A DNA stretch of 64,000 bases. It comes from Tetracentron sinense (taxonomy: Eukaryota > Streptophyta > Magnoliopsida > Trochodendrales > Trochodendraceae). The notes below the pieces were generated by a model that saw only the letters and a program-made list of their open reading frames with translations, was not told the DNA's origin and made no database searches. Numbering within the stretch: position 1 is the stretch's first letter; every line of letters starts with the position of its first letter. The position numbers and the translations under genes are program-made. Location of the stretch: contig CM026568.1 of NCBI GenBank assembly GCA_015143295.1, forward strand, positions 17,180,607 to 17,244,606. The letters are read 5' to 3'. Below are positions 35,001 to 45,230 of this stretch, one piece after another.

Positions 35001-38000
35001 GTAAAAATTTTCAAATTTTTGTTTTTAAAAATAGAAACGGAAGTGCAACCAAACGGGGCCTTAATTTTTTGTTTAAATTATATAATTATATAAAACTTAG
35101 TGAGTGCCCGCTTAGTCGATAGGGATCCTATTCCTGGCTAGGCAAGGTGGTAGCCTAGGCAACATTTTGACCACATTAATGGAAAGGTGGAGAAGATAGG
35201 AGAAGATTCCACATAGTTAAGTGGGACCGGGTTTACAGACCAAAGAGTATGATTGTTCAGACTTCAGAACGTTGTGATGCATGATATCCATGAATAAGGC
35301 TCTTCTTCCAAGGAAATGGCTTTAGTGCTTCAGCACCAAAAACAGAGCATTGTGGAGAAGGGTAGTGGGGGTGAAGTTTGGGACGTCTAGATTTGACTTG
35401 GACTTGAATCGGGTATCTTCCTCATACAGGTTTATTGTGTGGAAATGGATTATGAAGGTTCATGAGCAGTTCTAGGAACAAACCAGATTTGTAGTTGGCA
35501 GTGGCAATAGGATTCAGGCTCAAGATGACTGGAGTGGGACCGGCCAGCTATGTTAGGTGTGTCTAATACTATACGGGCTAATCCTCAAGAAAAATGTCTT
35601 GGTTTGTCATACATTCGAGAAAATGAATTACTAGGTAGTGCGGTGCCCAATATTTCATTAAATCTTAGGGACAAAGAGATGGAAGAATTCTTGAGGTTGC
35701 TCAAGAAGCTCAACAAGTTCACATTTCTTTAGATAGAGAGGATCGTGGGTTCTAGACGGGTAATCTGAAGCCTGAAGGGGACTTTCATGGCGTGAGATTG
35801 CTACAATTTCCTCCTTCAGAAAAAAAGGATGCAGATTTGGTTGAAGGATGCTGAAATTTAGGGAGATCTAGAAGTTACAAATTCCCCCGAGGTTCAAGCA
35901 TTTGCTTGGGTGACTCGGGAATTCTGGATAAGATTTTGAGAGTTGATCATCTTAGGAGCAGGGGGTTCCAGTTTTCCAACAAATGTTGTATGTGTCAGAA
36001 GGCTAAGGAAGACATGCATACTCTTCTCCATTATCCCTTTGGCTGGGTATATATAGAGTTTCATCATATCCTTATTCTGGGTATCCACTGTGATTCATAA
36101 GGAAGTCTGTGACGTGTTCATCAACTGGCCAAAATGAGTTTCTAGTCGTAAAGGCAATATTACTTGGAGTATGCTACCCTACTTAATCGCTTGGGGCATA
36201 TGGAAAGAGAGAAACACAATGATATTTGACGAGAATTGCCAAGTTATGTAAATCTATTGGACGGGATCTCTGAAATTGGGCTGCGTCCTTGCGGGAACTT
36301 TAAAGGGAAATGTTTTTAACTTACGATTTTTTTTCTTGTTGGAGTCATAGTTTTTGATGATTTCTGAGTCCTGACCCTTTTTTAAATATTTATTGGGGTA
36401 ATAACCTCATTTCCCATCTGTAAATTCTTCTTATCGTAATACAATTTCTTGTTATTCTTCAAACAAACAATATTGACAACTATTGAGCATTACAGCAACA
36501 CTTGTATTCATTATAACCTTTTTAAAAGGAAAACTAGTAAGTAGTGCATGCGATGCACGGGTAATGATCAAAAGGCATGAATAAAACCTGCTAAAAAACA
36601 TGATAAATAAGGATCTTAAATAATGGAAAGTATAAATTAAATAACAGCCATACTTTTTTCAACATTTAAAATATTAATTATATAAAGTATTGTCTAAACT
36701 AAACTTAAAACAAATGTACAATCCTTGAGTAATTGGCTTGGTTAAGGATTATGTTATTTTTGAGCTTATAGCCCTTCCTACATCACAGTAGCTGTAATAT
36801 TTGAGAACAATGAGTTGTGCAATCGTAATCAGTCCAGTATGAGCCCATAGCCGGGCTCACCCTCAAAGTTTCCAGATGATGAGAAACAAAAGAAGTTTAC
36901 TATTATTTTTCTTAAATCTACCACTCCTATATCATATTATTATTACTTATCTATAAATAAATGCATGTCATGGGCCAATTTCGGCTCAGTTGGAGACATA
37001 TAGATTGTCCGATTAGGGGATATATCAGCCACAGGAGTATCGTATAGCAAGAAAAGTAAGATAAGGATGTAACGAAGTGCTTTGATTTATACCAAGTATT
37101 ATGCGATATAGCTTACATCGTAAACAAAATACCCTTAAATGTAGGATTATTCATAGACAGTTGTTATTTCCTGCAATAGTGCCGATTTTGTGGTATGTGA
37201 ATCATGCTATAGTGTCCTCAAAAGGGGAAAAAAAAAGCTTGAAAGAAAGAAAGAAAAAGCATTTACCAAAAACAAACTGGCAATAAAGCATGGGGAGACC
37301 CAAGGTGGAAGATGGGAATTGGTATTATAACCTAGAATATTACCCATTTTCACCATCAAAACTGCCCCACCTTTATTCTCACCAATTCTCTCCAATCATT
37401 TTGGCCTCTGCTCCTGGTAGCTCTCGCTCCAAATCCCTGTTTAAAAATTAAAACCCTCACAATCCTCGCAGAGTCATCCCTCTCGGACTCCTCCAAGTCC
37501 CACTTGCGTCCAGATCCTCCCCCTTCGTTGTTCTTCACTATCCTTTCTTCTCACATCCTCATCTCCACTGGCTATGTAACTATGTCCTAGAGCCGCATGA
37601 GGGTCGTATGCCTCATTTGCCATAGCTATGTGTTACCGCAGACGACGGAGAAGCTGAAGATAGCATTGAGAAAAGAAGTTGAAGGTAAGAGAGAGAGAGG
37701 AGGAAAAACAGGGGGTTTGTCCTCTAATATAAAGAGTGATATACAATAAAATTAAATTTTTTCAAGTATCATCACCATGCTCTCAAACTGCCTTGTCTTC
37801 CCAAGTATACCCATCATTGAATTATACGTCCTTGAATCATGTGAAAACCCCGCATTTGCCCCGCCCAATAGAAGAATTGTAATGCCGGCCGCATCATGGT
37901 TTAAATAATCGCCGAAACCGTTACGTAACGCCCGTTACGTAAAGGTTTCGGTGGCCTCCGATACCCAATACCGTACTTTTACCCGTTTATCCCGAAACAA

Positions 38001-40962
38001 AACCGTAACACCCGAAACCGTTACGTAACGGGCGTTACTCCCGATACGTAAAGGTTTCAGCCATAGGACTGGCCGAAAATCCCTAAACTCATTCTAAAAC
38101 CTCATTTTTGCTTCCTATTTTCTTCTCTACCTATTCTTAGTATATTTGTTTTACTAAATTTTTTTTGTTTTTTGTTGATTAACAACTTGATTTGGGGTTT
38201 AATTCATAGATTTGAAGGAATCCAATGCAGTTTCTTTATTTAGGGTATGTTTCAACCCTCGACCCATCTAATTTCCTTATTTCTAAATTTTGAGCTTCAT
38301 ATTGGCTTTAAAAGTATCTTTTTACTCATTTATTATTTTATTTTTTTTTCTATTTATTGGATTTTTTTTAAGCAAAAAAGAAAAAAAAAATAAGTGAAGG
38401 TTGAAACCGTTACGTAAAGGTTTCAGCCGTGTCCGTTACGGTGTCCGAAACCGTTTTTTTAAACCTTGGGCCACATGGAATGACGGAACCGCGCCAACAC
38501 ATCTACGACCATATCATGAGAGAGTGTTTCCACACTGATTTAGAACAGCGTTCATGTTCTGATCTGATGTGAACACTTCTTTGATCACCTAGCACACCAG
38601 CTCAAACTCTTTTGGATCCGCAATAAACGTAACACCCTCATCATCTCTCAAAAAAAAAAAATCACCGTCCTCTATTGCATTTCAAAAGAGTAGAAAAATA
38701 GTGGAGTTTGAGTGTTGGCTCCAAAAGCATAAGAATGCTTCCCTCTGTTTAGATGCTACAATCTCAAAATCCCCTGCAAGCCAAATAACAAATAGGTCTT
38801 CCATTGTATAACCGAAACACAAATATAAAAGGATTGATAGGAAGTCGTGGAAGACCTTCCATGGATATAGAGAAGCCGGACAACATTGATGGTGAGATAT
38901 GAAAAACGATTGGAGAATGATTTTAAGTAAAAGATCAAGGGTTGCAATGGTTTGATAAGGTATGTTGGAGTGAGCGGTTGCAACAGTTTGGGCTGATACA
39001 CATGCCACTCGCTCACTCACTCACCCTCTTATGAAGAGAAAAAGAACAAGTGTGCCTTTGCAAGCAAGAGGAGGCGATAGTATTTGAAGGATTGAGAGAG
39101 AAAGAGAGGATACGTTATTATTGGGAAGAGGTGTGTCATATAGATAGATATGAAGAGTTGCAACCTAAAAAATTGAAAAGTTGTGTGGCCTCCCAAAAAA
39201 TTGAAGCAGTTACCGTCCCTTCCCAAAGAAAAGAGTTTGTATGAATAAAAGAAAATTAAGAGGGGTGAATAGAAAACACCTCTCCAAACATAATGGTTCA
39301 TCTCCTAAAATTGCTCTGGGCCCACCACGTGTCCTCCCCCTTCCCTGGCTTAAGTTAGTATAATTTGTAGTACTATTAGGAAAAACAAAAGTAAAGGAAA
39401 TATGACATTTAGTGATAGTCTTCAAAATTTTATGGCACATGAAAATCAAGTTGAAATTGATCAAATCTCTAAGATGAAAATTGGAATCAGGATTCCATTT
39501 GTCTATGAGTTGAGCAGTCATGATTAAATGTTTAATCACGATGATCTTTTAGAAGAGTGATTTAGTTTCACTATGGCTACCAAACAATTATTCTTTTATT
39601 TATGGCCATAGTGAACTTTTCTGCTTTCTTATACAGTAGAGAAATCTTTTATTTAGGATAGTAGGAACTAGGAAGTATTATTACTGATGCAAAGTACTGC
39701 AACCATATCAGATCAGGTCCATCGTTATACAGACTGGAAACTGCTTATTTGAATAACTGAAGACTGAATCTGGCTTAAATGCATCTGTTCATGTTTTTAT
39801 ATATATGCACTCTTATCGGAGCAAGACTTTGGTGGCTCAAACCCAATGTTATATCATACTATGGCCTGCCCTATGCTTGCATCCTGATAGTTTAGTTGGT
39901 GGTCTGCCATCTTCTGTGCACCTCAACACTCGATTCCCATGTTAGGGTTGCTTCACCTCGATTGCTGTATCTGTATTGGCATGTTCTTAAGCAAAAGTTG
40001 TTTGCCTATCCCGGTTATACTCATTCATCTCTATTTGGTGTTCATCACCATTTTTATCATAGTTTGTTTGACATATTCTATTGTCCTTCCCTTTTGTATC
40101 CATAAATATGGCTCATATCTTTGTTTGCCTTCCCACTTTCGCCCTTATGCTTATACATTTCAATTTTTTTTTCTGGGTGGGTGAGCTGGACATAAACTCA
40201 CAGTCTCATGGTTATGACATCAACCACTTGAGCTACAAGCTGGAGCCTATGCTTCTCTATTTGATATTCGCCAGCTATTTTCTTCATAGTTTATCACATA
40301 TTTCTGATGTCAATACCTTCTGTCTGATAAATGTGGGATACTATTCTTCTTTTATTCAGTTGGTGCAGAAGTCCTTGGACTACCAGCAACATCTGGTTGA
40401 TACTAGAGTGAGGCAATTTATTATCTCTTATCAATTTATAGTTAAGGCAGTATTTAGCTACAAAATTTGTTCCACTTCAAAAAATTCCTAATACTAGTCG
40501 TATTTCAATCCCTAATCTTTTAGTTCCTTTGTTTTAAACTGACAAGTAACTGAGGATGGCAATACAGAATGGTTGTTCAACTGAGGTCGAAGAAACTGAC
40601 TTAACTTTGGCTATATATTTGTTGCTCAATACTTGAAATGAGTGTGTAGCTATGTCTAATAACCTCTAGGATCAATTGTTAAAGCCACGCCCATCTACTG
40701 TTCCCTGCTGGATTTTCTCACTCCCTTAAAACCTTGTTGATCAAAGATGTTCTTAGCGTATTTAAAGTTGTCTTGCAAAATTGGTTGTATTATCTATTTT
40801 GAATATTATTGGAAGTTTCATTTCATCATCACTGACTACAGTGCTTCTCATCAGTGTACAGGGTGTCTCCAACATCACAAACTAGTTGACAATCTCGGCC
40901 TTGTGGTTGAGTATGACTTGCGAGAGGATATGGGCTCAGAATCAAGTGATGATCAAGTGTGA
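32010..40962 (+). CDS. DNL-type zinc-finger protein, organellar
   Basis: Four exons: 32010-32146, 32358-32541, 33350-33478, 40855-40962. The joints are GT-AG and in phase and give 185 aa. The first ~50 residues are rich in Ser/Thr/Arg and poor in acidic residues, like a plastid or mitochondrial transit peptide; which organelle is not decided. The mature part carries the zinc-ribbon of the Zim17/HEP/DNLZ family: C126-N-S-C129 in exon 3 and C151-T-G-C154 in exon 4, followed by [11 protein letters not shown] where the family has its DNL signature. Proteins of this family keep organellar Hsp70 soluble and help protein import and folding. The last intron is 7,376 bp and separates the two CxxC halves, so exon 3 alone cannot make a zinc site. 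If that intron were retained, translation would end at 33560 after 27 unrelated residues. C-terminus is acidic. Confidence 0.93.
34331..35060. mobile_element. Harbinger/Tourist-like element with (GGT)n core
   Basis: Ends GGGGTCGTTTGG and, reversed from the right, GGCCCCGTTTGG, flanked by TTA on both sides (34328-34330 and 35061-35063). The subterminal sequence is rich in TTTTTAAAAA words. The centre, about 34475-34865, is a G-rich GGT/GGTGAT array. No transposase is encoded. Confidence 0.82.
34475..34865 (+). repeat. (GGT)n-type G-rich minisatellite
   Basis: About 390 bp of GGTGGTGGT with GTAGTG, GATGGT and GTGTGG variants. The plus strand has many GG runs able to pair into two-layer G-quadruplexes. 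Open frames across it are low-complexity artefacts. Confidence 0.95.
36534..37739 (-). mobile_element. Non-autonomous Helitron
   Basis: On the minus strand the element begins TCACTCTTTATATTAGAGG (right end, 37739) and ends CCCGTGCATCGCATGC..ACTTACTAG (left end, 36534). The TC start, hairpin-like GC-rich 3' region and CTAG end are Helitron marks, and the flanking bases are A and T as the family's target requires. About 1.2 kb, no Rep/helicase frame. It shares the GCGATGCACGGG word with the array at 45-48 kb. Confidence 0.75.
37895..38468. mobile_element. hAT-type MITE with ACGTAACG palindromes
   Basis: A 574-bp element with ends CATGGTTTAAA and, reversed from the right, CAAGGTTTAAA. Flanking 8-mers GGCCGCAT (37887-37894) and GGCCACAT (38469-38476) match at seven of eight. 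Both arms repeat CCGAAACCGTTACGTAACG and its variants several times. Non-coding. Confidence 0.78.
38477..40854. other. Rest of the DNL gene intron
   Basis: About 2.4 kb with no feature that could be supported. Several 60-140 codon frames occur on both strands (for example minus 38682-39301 and plus 39896-40491) but none matches a family that can be recognised, and composition is intron-like. Confidence 0.45.
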
Positions 40963-41698
40963 CATGTAACATTGAAGTTCAGTGTCTTATTTTCTGATTC
41001 TCCTCAAGCTTGCAGTTTTTTCTTCTGAAAATTTCTGTTGTTTTACAAGTGTTTATTCACTCAATGATTCGCTCTTGACTTGCCTGTCGGCTCAGCCCAG
41101 CCCAGCCCAGCCCAGACCAGCTTAGCAAATCCACCCAGTCAAGAATTGAAAAAGAAATGCCAAACTTCCAAGTCAAACGATATGGCCTGCTTCACCAAGA
41201 TTTTAAACTGTAGTTTTTGTTTCATTCAATGTATGCTTGTTAATGTTGATACTTTGACACCTCACAAATTAGGATTGCTCAAATTTAAGTATTCAGTACA
41301 AATCTGAAGCAAATGTAAGAGGTCTATAGTTTTAGGTTACTCTCTTTTAATATTATCAATTTATAGGAATGGAATTAAGAGAATTTCTTGGATATCTGTC
41401 TCACATGATGCATTGCTTCATATCGTGTCTTTTGTACTCATCAAAACTATATGATTACTTCACTGCAGATGCACTATGACAACATCATCAAGGCCGATTC
41501 ATTGAACATACACTTAAAGCTACAACAGTGACATGGAGGTCACAATATCACTTAAGAAAAGAACCCAGCCAGCTAATATTGCTTCCAGAATATTTGATAT
41601 GGTAACGTGGATCATCTTCTGCTTTATTCTTCTCGATAAATATAAACAATTGTATTATCTTTTGTAGTATATTGCAATAAGCTTCTCTACAAGTTTAT
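40963..41698. other. 3' UTR of DNL gene and convergent spacer
   Basis: Between two convergent genes. The first part should be the 3' UTR of the DNL zinc-finger gene. A short CCCAG repeat lies near 41095-41114. Nothing else was recognised. Confidence 0.5.
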
Positions 41699-41792
41699 AG
41701 ACGTATAAAACAAAGCTCATCGTATAAAACTGTAAGAAAACTTATAGAGACGTATAAAACAAAGCTCATCGTATAAAACTGTAAGAAACTTT
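41699..41792. repeat. ~48-bp tandem duplication at the AGP stop codon
   Basis: The unit AGACGTATAAAACAAAGCTC (plus about 28 more bases) occurs twice, at 41699-41747 and 41748-41792. The right copy runs up to the stop codon of the arabinogalactan protein gene (41791-41793), so the duplication forms the start of its 3' UTR. Confidence 0.85.
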
Positions 41793-42865
41793 AGCCCATT
41801 ACTGCCAGTATTACAAGAACAGCCAATCCAGCCCTCACCCACCTTCCAGATATCCCCCCCTGCTGATAGAAGGCAATCCCTCCATTCTGCAATTGAAATA
41901 AAAAGCGGCAGTCATTCAAAACACTGATGCAGTGATATAGCATACCACATGGACAAGTATGTGTAACAAAATGCATTCTATCAATGGAGAATAATGGGTT
42001 GCTGAGCAAACTGGAAAAAGAAGAAATTAACTCGTCAGACGATCTTTACCTGGTCTGGTCCTGGTGCTGGTGCAGTTTCATCCTCCGAATCTGGAGTGAT
42101 AGGTGCTGGCGGACTCAGCACAGTTGGTGGTGGTGCTGGTGCTAGTGCGTGGTGGTGCTTATGCTTGTGTCTGTGCTTGTGCTTCTTCTTCTTGCTCTTT
42201 GTAGGAGCTGGTGCAGGTGATGGAACAGATACTGGTGCTGGCGCTGGTACCGGTGGAACCTTTGGTGGTGATGGAACTGGTGCGGGTACCGGTGGCAATT
42301 TTGCCGGTGCTGGTGCTGGTGCAGGTGGCAACTTTGCTGGTGCTGGTGCTGGTGGCAACTTTGCTGGTGCTGGTGCTGGTGGCAACTTTGCCGGCGCTGG
42401 TGCTGGTGGCAACTTTGCCGGCGCTGGTGCTGGTGGTTTCTTTGTTGGCGCAGGTGCTGGTGGTGCCTTGGCCGGTGGTGGCAGGACCTGTGGTGGTGGT
42501 GTAACAGGTGGAGGAGAAGCTGGTGCTAGTAGCAATGCTGGTGGTTGCGATGGGGTCGATGGAAGTGGACTGTGTGCTGGTGATGAAGTTTTTGGAGGTG
42601 GAGATGGGGTCGAGGGAAGTGGACTGTGTGCTGGTGGTGAAGTTTTTGGAGGTGGAGCGACTGGGCTTGAAGATGGCGGAGATGGTGATGATGTAGGAGT
42701 GGTGGTGGGAGGGGTTGCAGCGGCATTTACAGGGGACTGTGCTGCTACTGTTGGCGCTGCTGCACTCGGCAGATTTGAAGGAGCCGCTGCTGGTGATTGA
42801 GCATGGGTAATGCCAGTTGGAGAGCAAAGGCAGGCTAATATGCAAGCCCACCACCAGGGACCCAT
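41791..42865 (-). CDS. Lysine-rich arabinogalactan protein, GPI-anchored
   Basis: Two exons on the minus strand, 42865-42050 and 41886-41791, with a GT-AG intron, giving 303 aa. Residues 1 to about 22 are a signal peptide (MGPWWWACILACLC..). Then comes a long Pro/Ala/Ser/Thr region with AP, SP and PAPA motifs for arabinogalactan attachment, including four to five repeats of KLPPAPAPA. A basic block KSKKKKHKHRHKHKHHH follows near residue 230. The second exon supplies a hydrophobic tail (RAGLAVLVILAVMG) typical of a GPI-anchor signal. This order matches the classical lysine-rich AGPs (AGP17/18/19 group). The product should be a heavily glycosylated plasma-membrane and wall protein with roles in growth and cell-wall sensing; the exact paralogue is not decided. 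Plus-strand frames across it are composition shadows. Confidence 0.93.
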
Positions 42866-42900
42866 TTTCTTGAGATGGTAATGGAGAGAGAGCAGGGATG

Positions 42901-42906
42901 TTTATA
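42901..42906 (-). promoter_or_regulatory. Putative TATA box of the AGP gene
   Basis: TATAAA on the minus strand 36 bp upstream of the ATG. If used, the 5' UTR would be only a few bases, so this may instead lie within the leader. Low confidence. Confidence 0.35.
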
Positions 42907-44112
42907 TCTCTGGGGGAAGAGAATGAAAGCTTCTGAATAAAAAAATAAAAAATTATTTGGTGAATATGGAAGGTAGAGATGTAGTTTTCATGTGAATGGA
43001 CATCCCTGCTAATGATTTGGAGAATAGGGTTGTGAATTGGCAGATTAGTGTACCCAGTTGTGCTCCATTTACATACTTCTATCCATCTGGTTAGGACTTA
43101 GGGTTAGGGCTGTGAATGAATAAGATCAAGATTCGGATCTGTTTTCAATCCGATTAGATGAGAATTGGGATCCTGATTATTGTTGATCTGTTGGATCGGA
43201 CATGGATATGAGATCTTGAATCCCATTAAAATCTCATTAACTTTTCTACCCAAAAAAAAAAATCCCATTAAAATCTGATTTGATTACTTCATAATAATAA
43301 TAATAATAATAATAATAACTTTATAAATATTATTCACAATTTTTTTTAAAAATAATTAAAAAATTAATATTAATTGAATTGGATTTGGATCGAATTGGAC
43401 AATTGTCCAATTCAGAATCAGTAGGATATTTAATCGGAATGGATTCGAACCAAAAACTGATTTGTTTATGGATTTAGGATTAACCAGGTCTTGTGCAGAT
43501 AGATGAGTATTTGGAAATCAGAATTTTTATATTAGTGATAATCATATTTTATTTTCACTCTTTGGAAATCAGAACTTGAATGTTTGATGGGCATCATGTT
43601 GCAGTAAAGATAGTCGGGGTAATAGGTTTGATTTGGCCCAGGTCGGGCCTCACAAGAAACTGTAGGAATTTGGCTGTAATCAGGCAACCCAAATGGAACC
43701 AGAAATTGTGGAAGCCCAGGACTAAAACCACCAAAAACAAAGTGAAATGTTTTATCAGATAGGATAACCGGGTGAACCCGACCCGTTTCCCCCTCCCCAG
43801 GGTTATGAACTATGCTTTTATTAGGGATGACGATGTAATTGATGGAATAATCGTGCCCATTTCGGGGAGGTGTGAAATGAGAGGAATGTCAGTAACAAAC
43901 CGTACCTACCCCTTACCCTTGGATGGGCCATCATCATGATCCTAACGTATGACCTCAACGTTGGTGCCAATTCTCAATCAATTTTAAGAAGGAAAGCAAA
44001 CTCAATTACATTTTCATTTTCTTTAATTTCTATGAATTTCTGTTTACTCTTATCCTTAGGCCTAAGCTCGAATTTATCATATTTGTTCACATATTTTAAA
44101 AACAAACAGTTA
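42907..44112. other. Spacer upstream of the AGP gene
   Basis: AT-rich DNA with an (ATA)n microsatellite at about 43291-43317. Words like GATTCGGAT and GGATTCGAAC in both orientations between 43.1 and 43.5 kb suggest a decayed hAT-type MITE, but ends could not be set. The AGP promoter lies at the left side. Confidence 0.4.
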
Positions 44113-44266
44113 TGAGAAATGCCAGCCCCAGTCGCAATCTTCCAGGGGAAAACTTAGCAACTATTTTTATTTTTAATCTGTTAAAATATCAAACATCTCC
44201 ACGTGTTGCACCTATTCTTTCATCTGTGAAAAAATCTGGAGTTATTGCGACTGGAGCTAGCACTCC
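44113..44266. mobile_element. Mutator-like MITE (GCTAGCCCC family)
   Basis: Short foldback with ends TGAGAAATGCCAGCCCCAG and, reversed, GGAGTGCTAGCTCCAG; both continue TCGCAA. The flanking 9-mers do not match convincingly, so ends are approximate. Confidence 0.6.
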
Positions 44267-44807
44267 GCAACAATCAACCATTATATATCGCGAAAAGGTA
44301 GCATGTGTTGTCTTTCAGTTTCACTGACATATATGACACTTTGGGCCCGGAAGAAAATAACAATGTGCGAAGATGTCTAATGGTCTGTTTGGAAACTCTG
44401 AATATAATACGCTCTAATATATTTTTAGAATTTGATCGTTTTATAAAAATTTTGAAACTTTTCTTTAATTTAATAGTAGTATTTCTCTATGAGGAGAAAT
44501 ATGAGGGGTGAGGGTATGTTTGGAATTTCCTTAAAAAAAAACTAAAGAAATACAAATCTAGTTTTGAGCAATTTTTATTTACATTTGTGCAAAATATTCT
44601 CTATATACATTAGAGGTCAAATATCTAAAGAAAAAAGAACCCCATGTCTCTTTATTACTTTAGAAGTAAAACATCTACTTCAGAAAAGTTTAGACATTCA
44701 ATTAAACTTTAAGACTTTTTTTTAGGGTATGATATGCTACTGTAATCTCTAGAATTAATACAACCCAACTTAGGTTATAATTTTTACGGTATGATATCCT
44801 ACCCAAA

Positions 44808-44839
<32 letters not shown>

Positions 44840-44845
<6 letters not shown>

Positions 44846-45230
44846 TAGCAAAGATGCACGGGATGTCCTTTGAGAGAGATAAAAGAAGAATATGAGATAC
44901 ATGAGAGAAAAAATATGAAGAAATAATTTGAAGGTTTTTTTGGGATCAAACAAAAAATGAGGAGACTTAATAGGTAGAGATAGAGAAAAAAATATGGGGG
45001 AGGAACACGTCTCTACACACCCTTATCCATGTGAGAAAATAGAGGATCATAATCCCCTAAAATCCCTCAAATGGTTTTTGGGAGACATGTGTGAAAGAAA
45101 TAATTATTGGTTGAGATTAAAGAAGGGTGTCACGTGGCATCCTTAAAACAAAATTCATATAATTCATGGGATTGAATATTGGAGAGCAAAGAGAGGGGGT
45201 TAGGTGTCACTTATTTTTTTATATATATAC
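44840..45230 (-). mobile_element. Divergent Helitron-like unit at array start
   Basis: On the minus strand this piece begins near AATAAGTGACACCTAACC, contains the CTCTCTTTGCTCTCC word of the array units, and ends CCCGTGCATCTTTGCTAA followed by T. It is the most diverged unit and lies directly next to the array. Confidence 0.5.

Larger units (their letters stand above)
34227..35178. mobile_element. hAT-like element inserted in the LINE
   Basis: Ends CAATGTAGTCAAAA and, reversed from the right, TAATGTGGTCAAAA, each followed by CCTAGGC words. A perfect 8-bp duplication ATGGAAAG flanks it (34219-34226 and 35179-35186), and LINE coding homology resumes exactly on the far side. Most of its length is a second, nested element. 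Confidence 0.88.
34060..36470 (+). pseudogene. L1-type LINE 3' part, split by a hAT element
   Basis: Plus-strand LINE homology in the DNL gene intron. Left of the hAT insertion it codes a [10 protein letters not shown]-like stretch. Directly right of it come [16 protein letters not shown], then [17 protein letters not shown] near 35.5 kb and the zinc-binding tail [19 protein letters not shown] near 35.98-36.04 kb. The 3' end near 36.42-36.47 kb is TTTCTTGTTATTCTTC followed by CAAA repeats. Stops and frame changes show it is dead. Confidence 0.75.

Noticed and set aside
38682-39301. Overlapping minus-strand frames of about 90-112 codons
   Set aside because: No recognisable family, located in an intron; three overlapping frames suggest chance.
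42096-42800. Plus-strand Gly/Ala-rich frame opposite the AGP gene
   Set aside because: Composition shadow of the Pro/Ala-rich coding strand; no signal peptide or independent motif.
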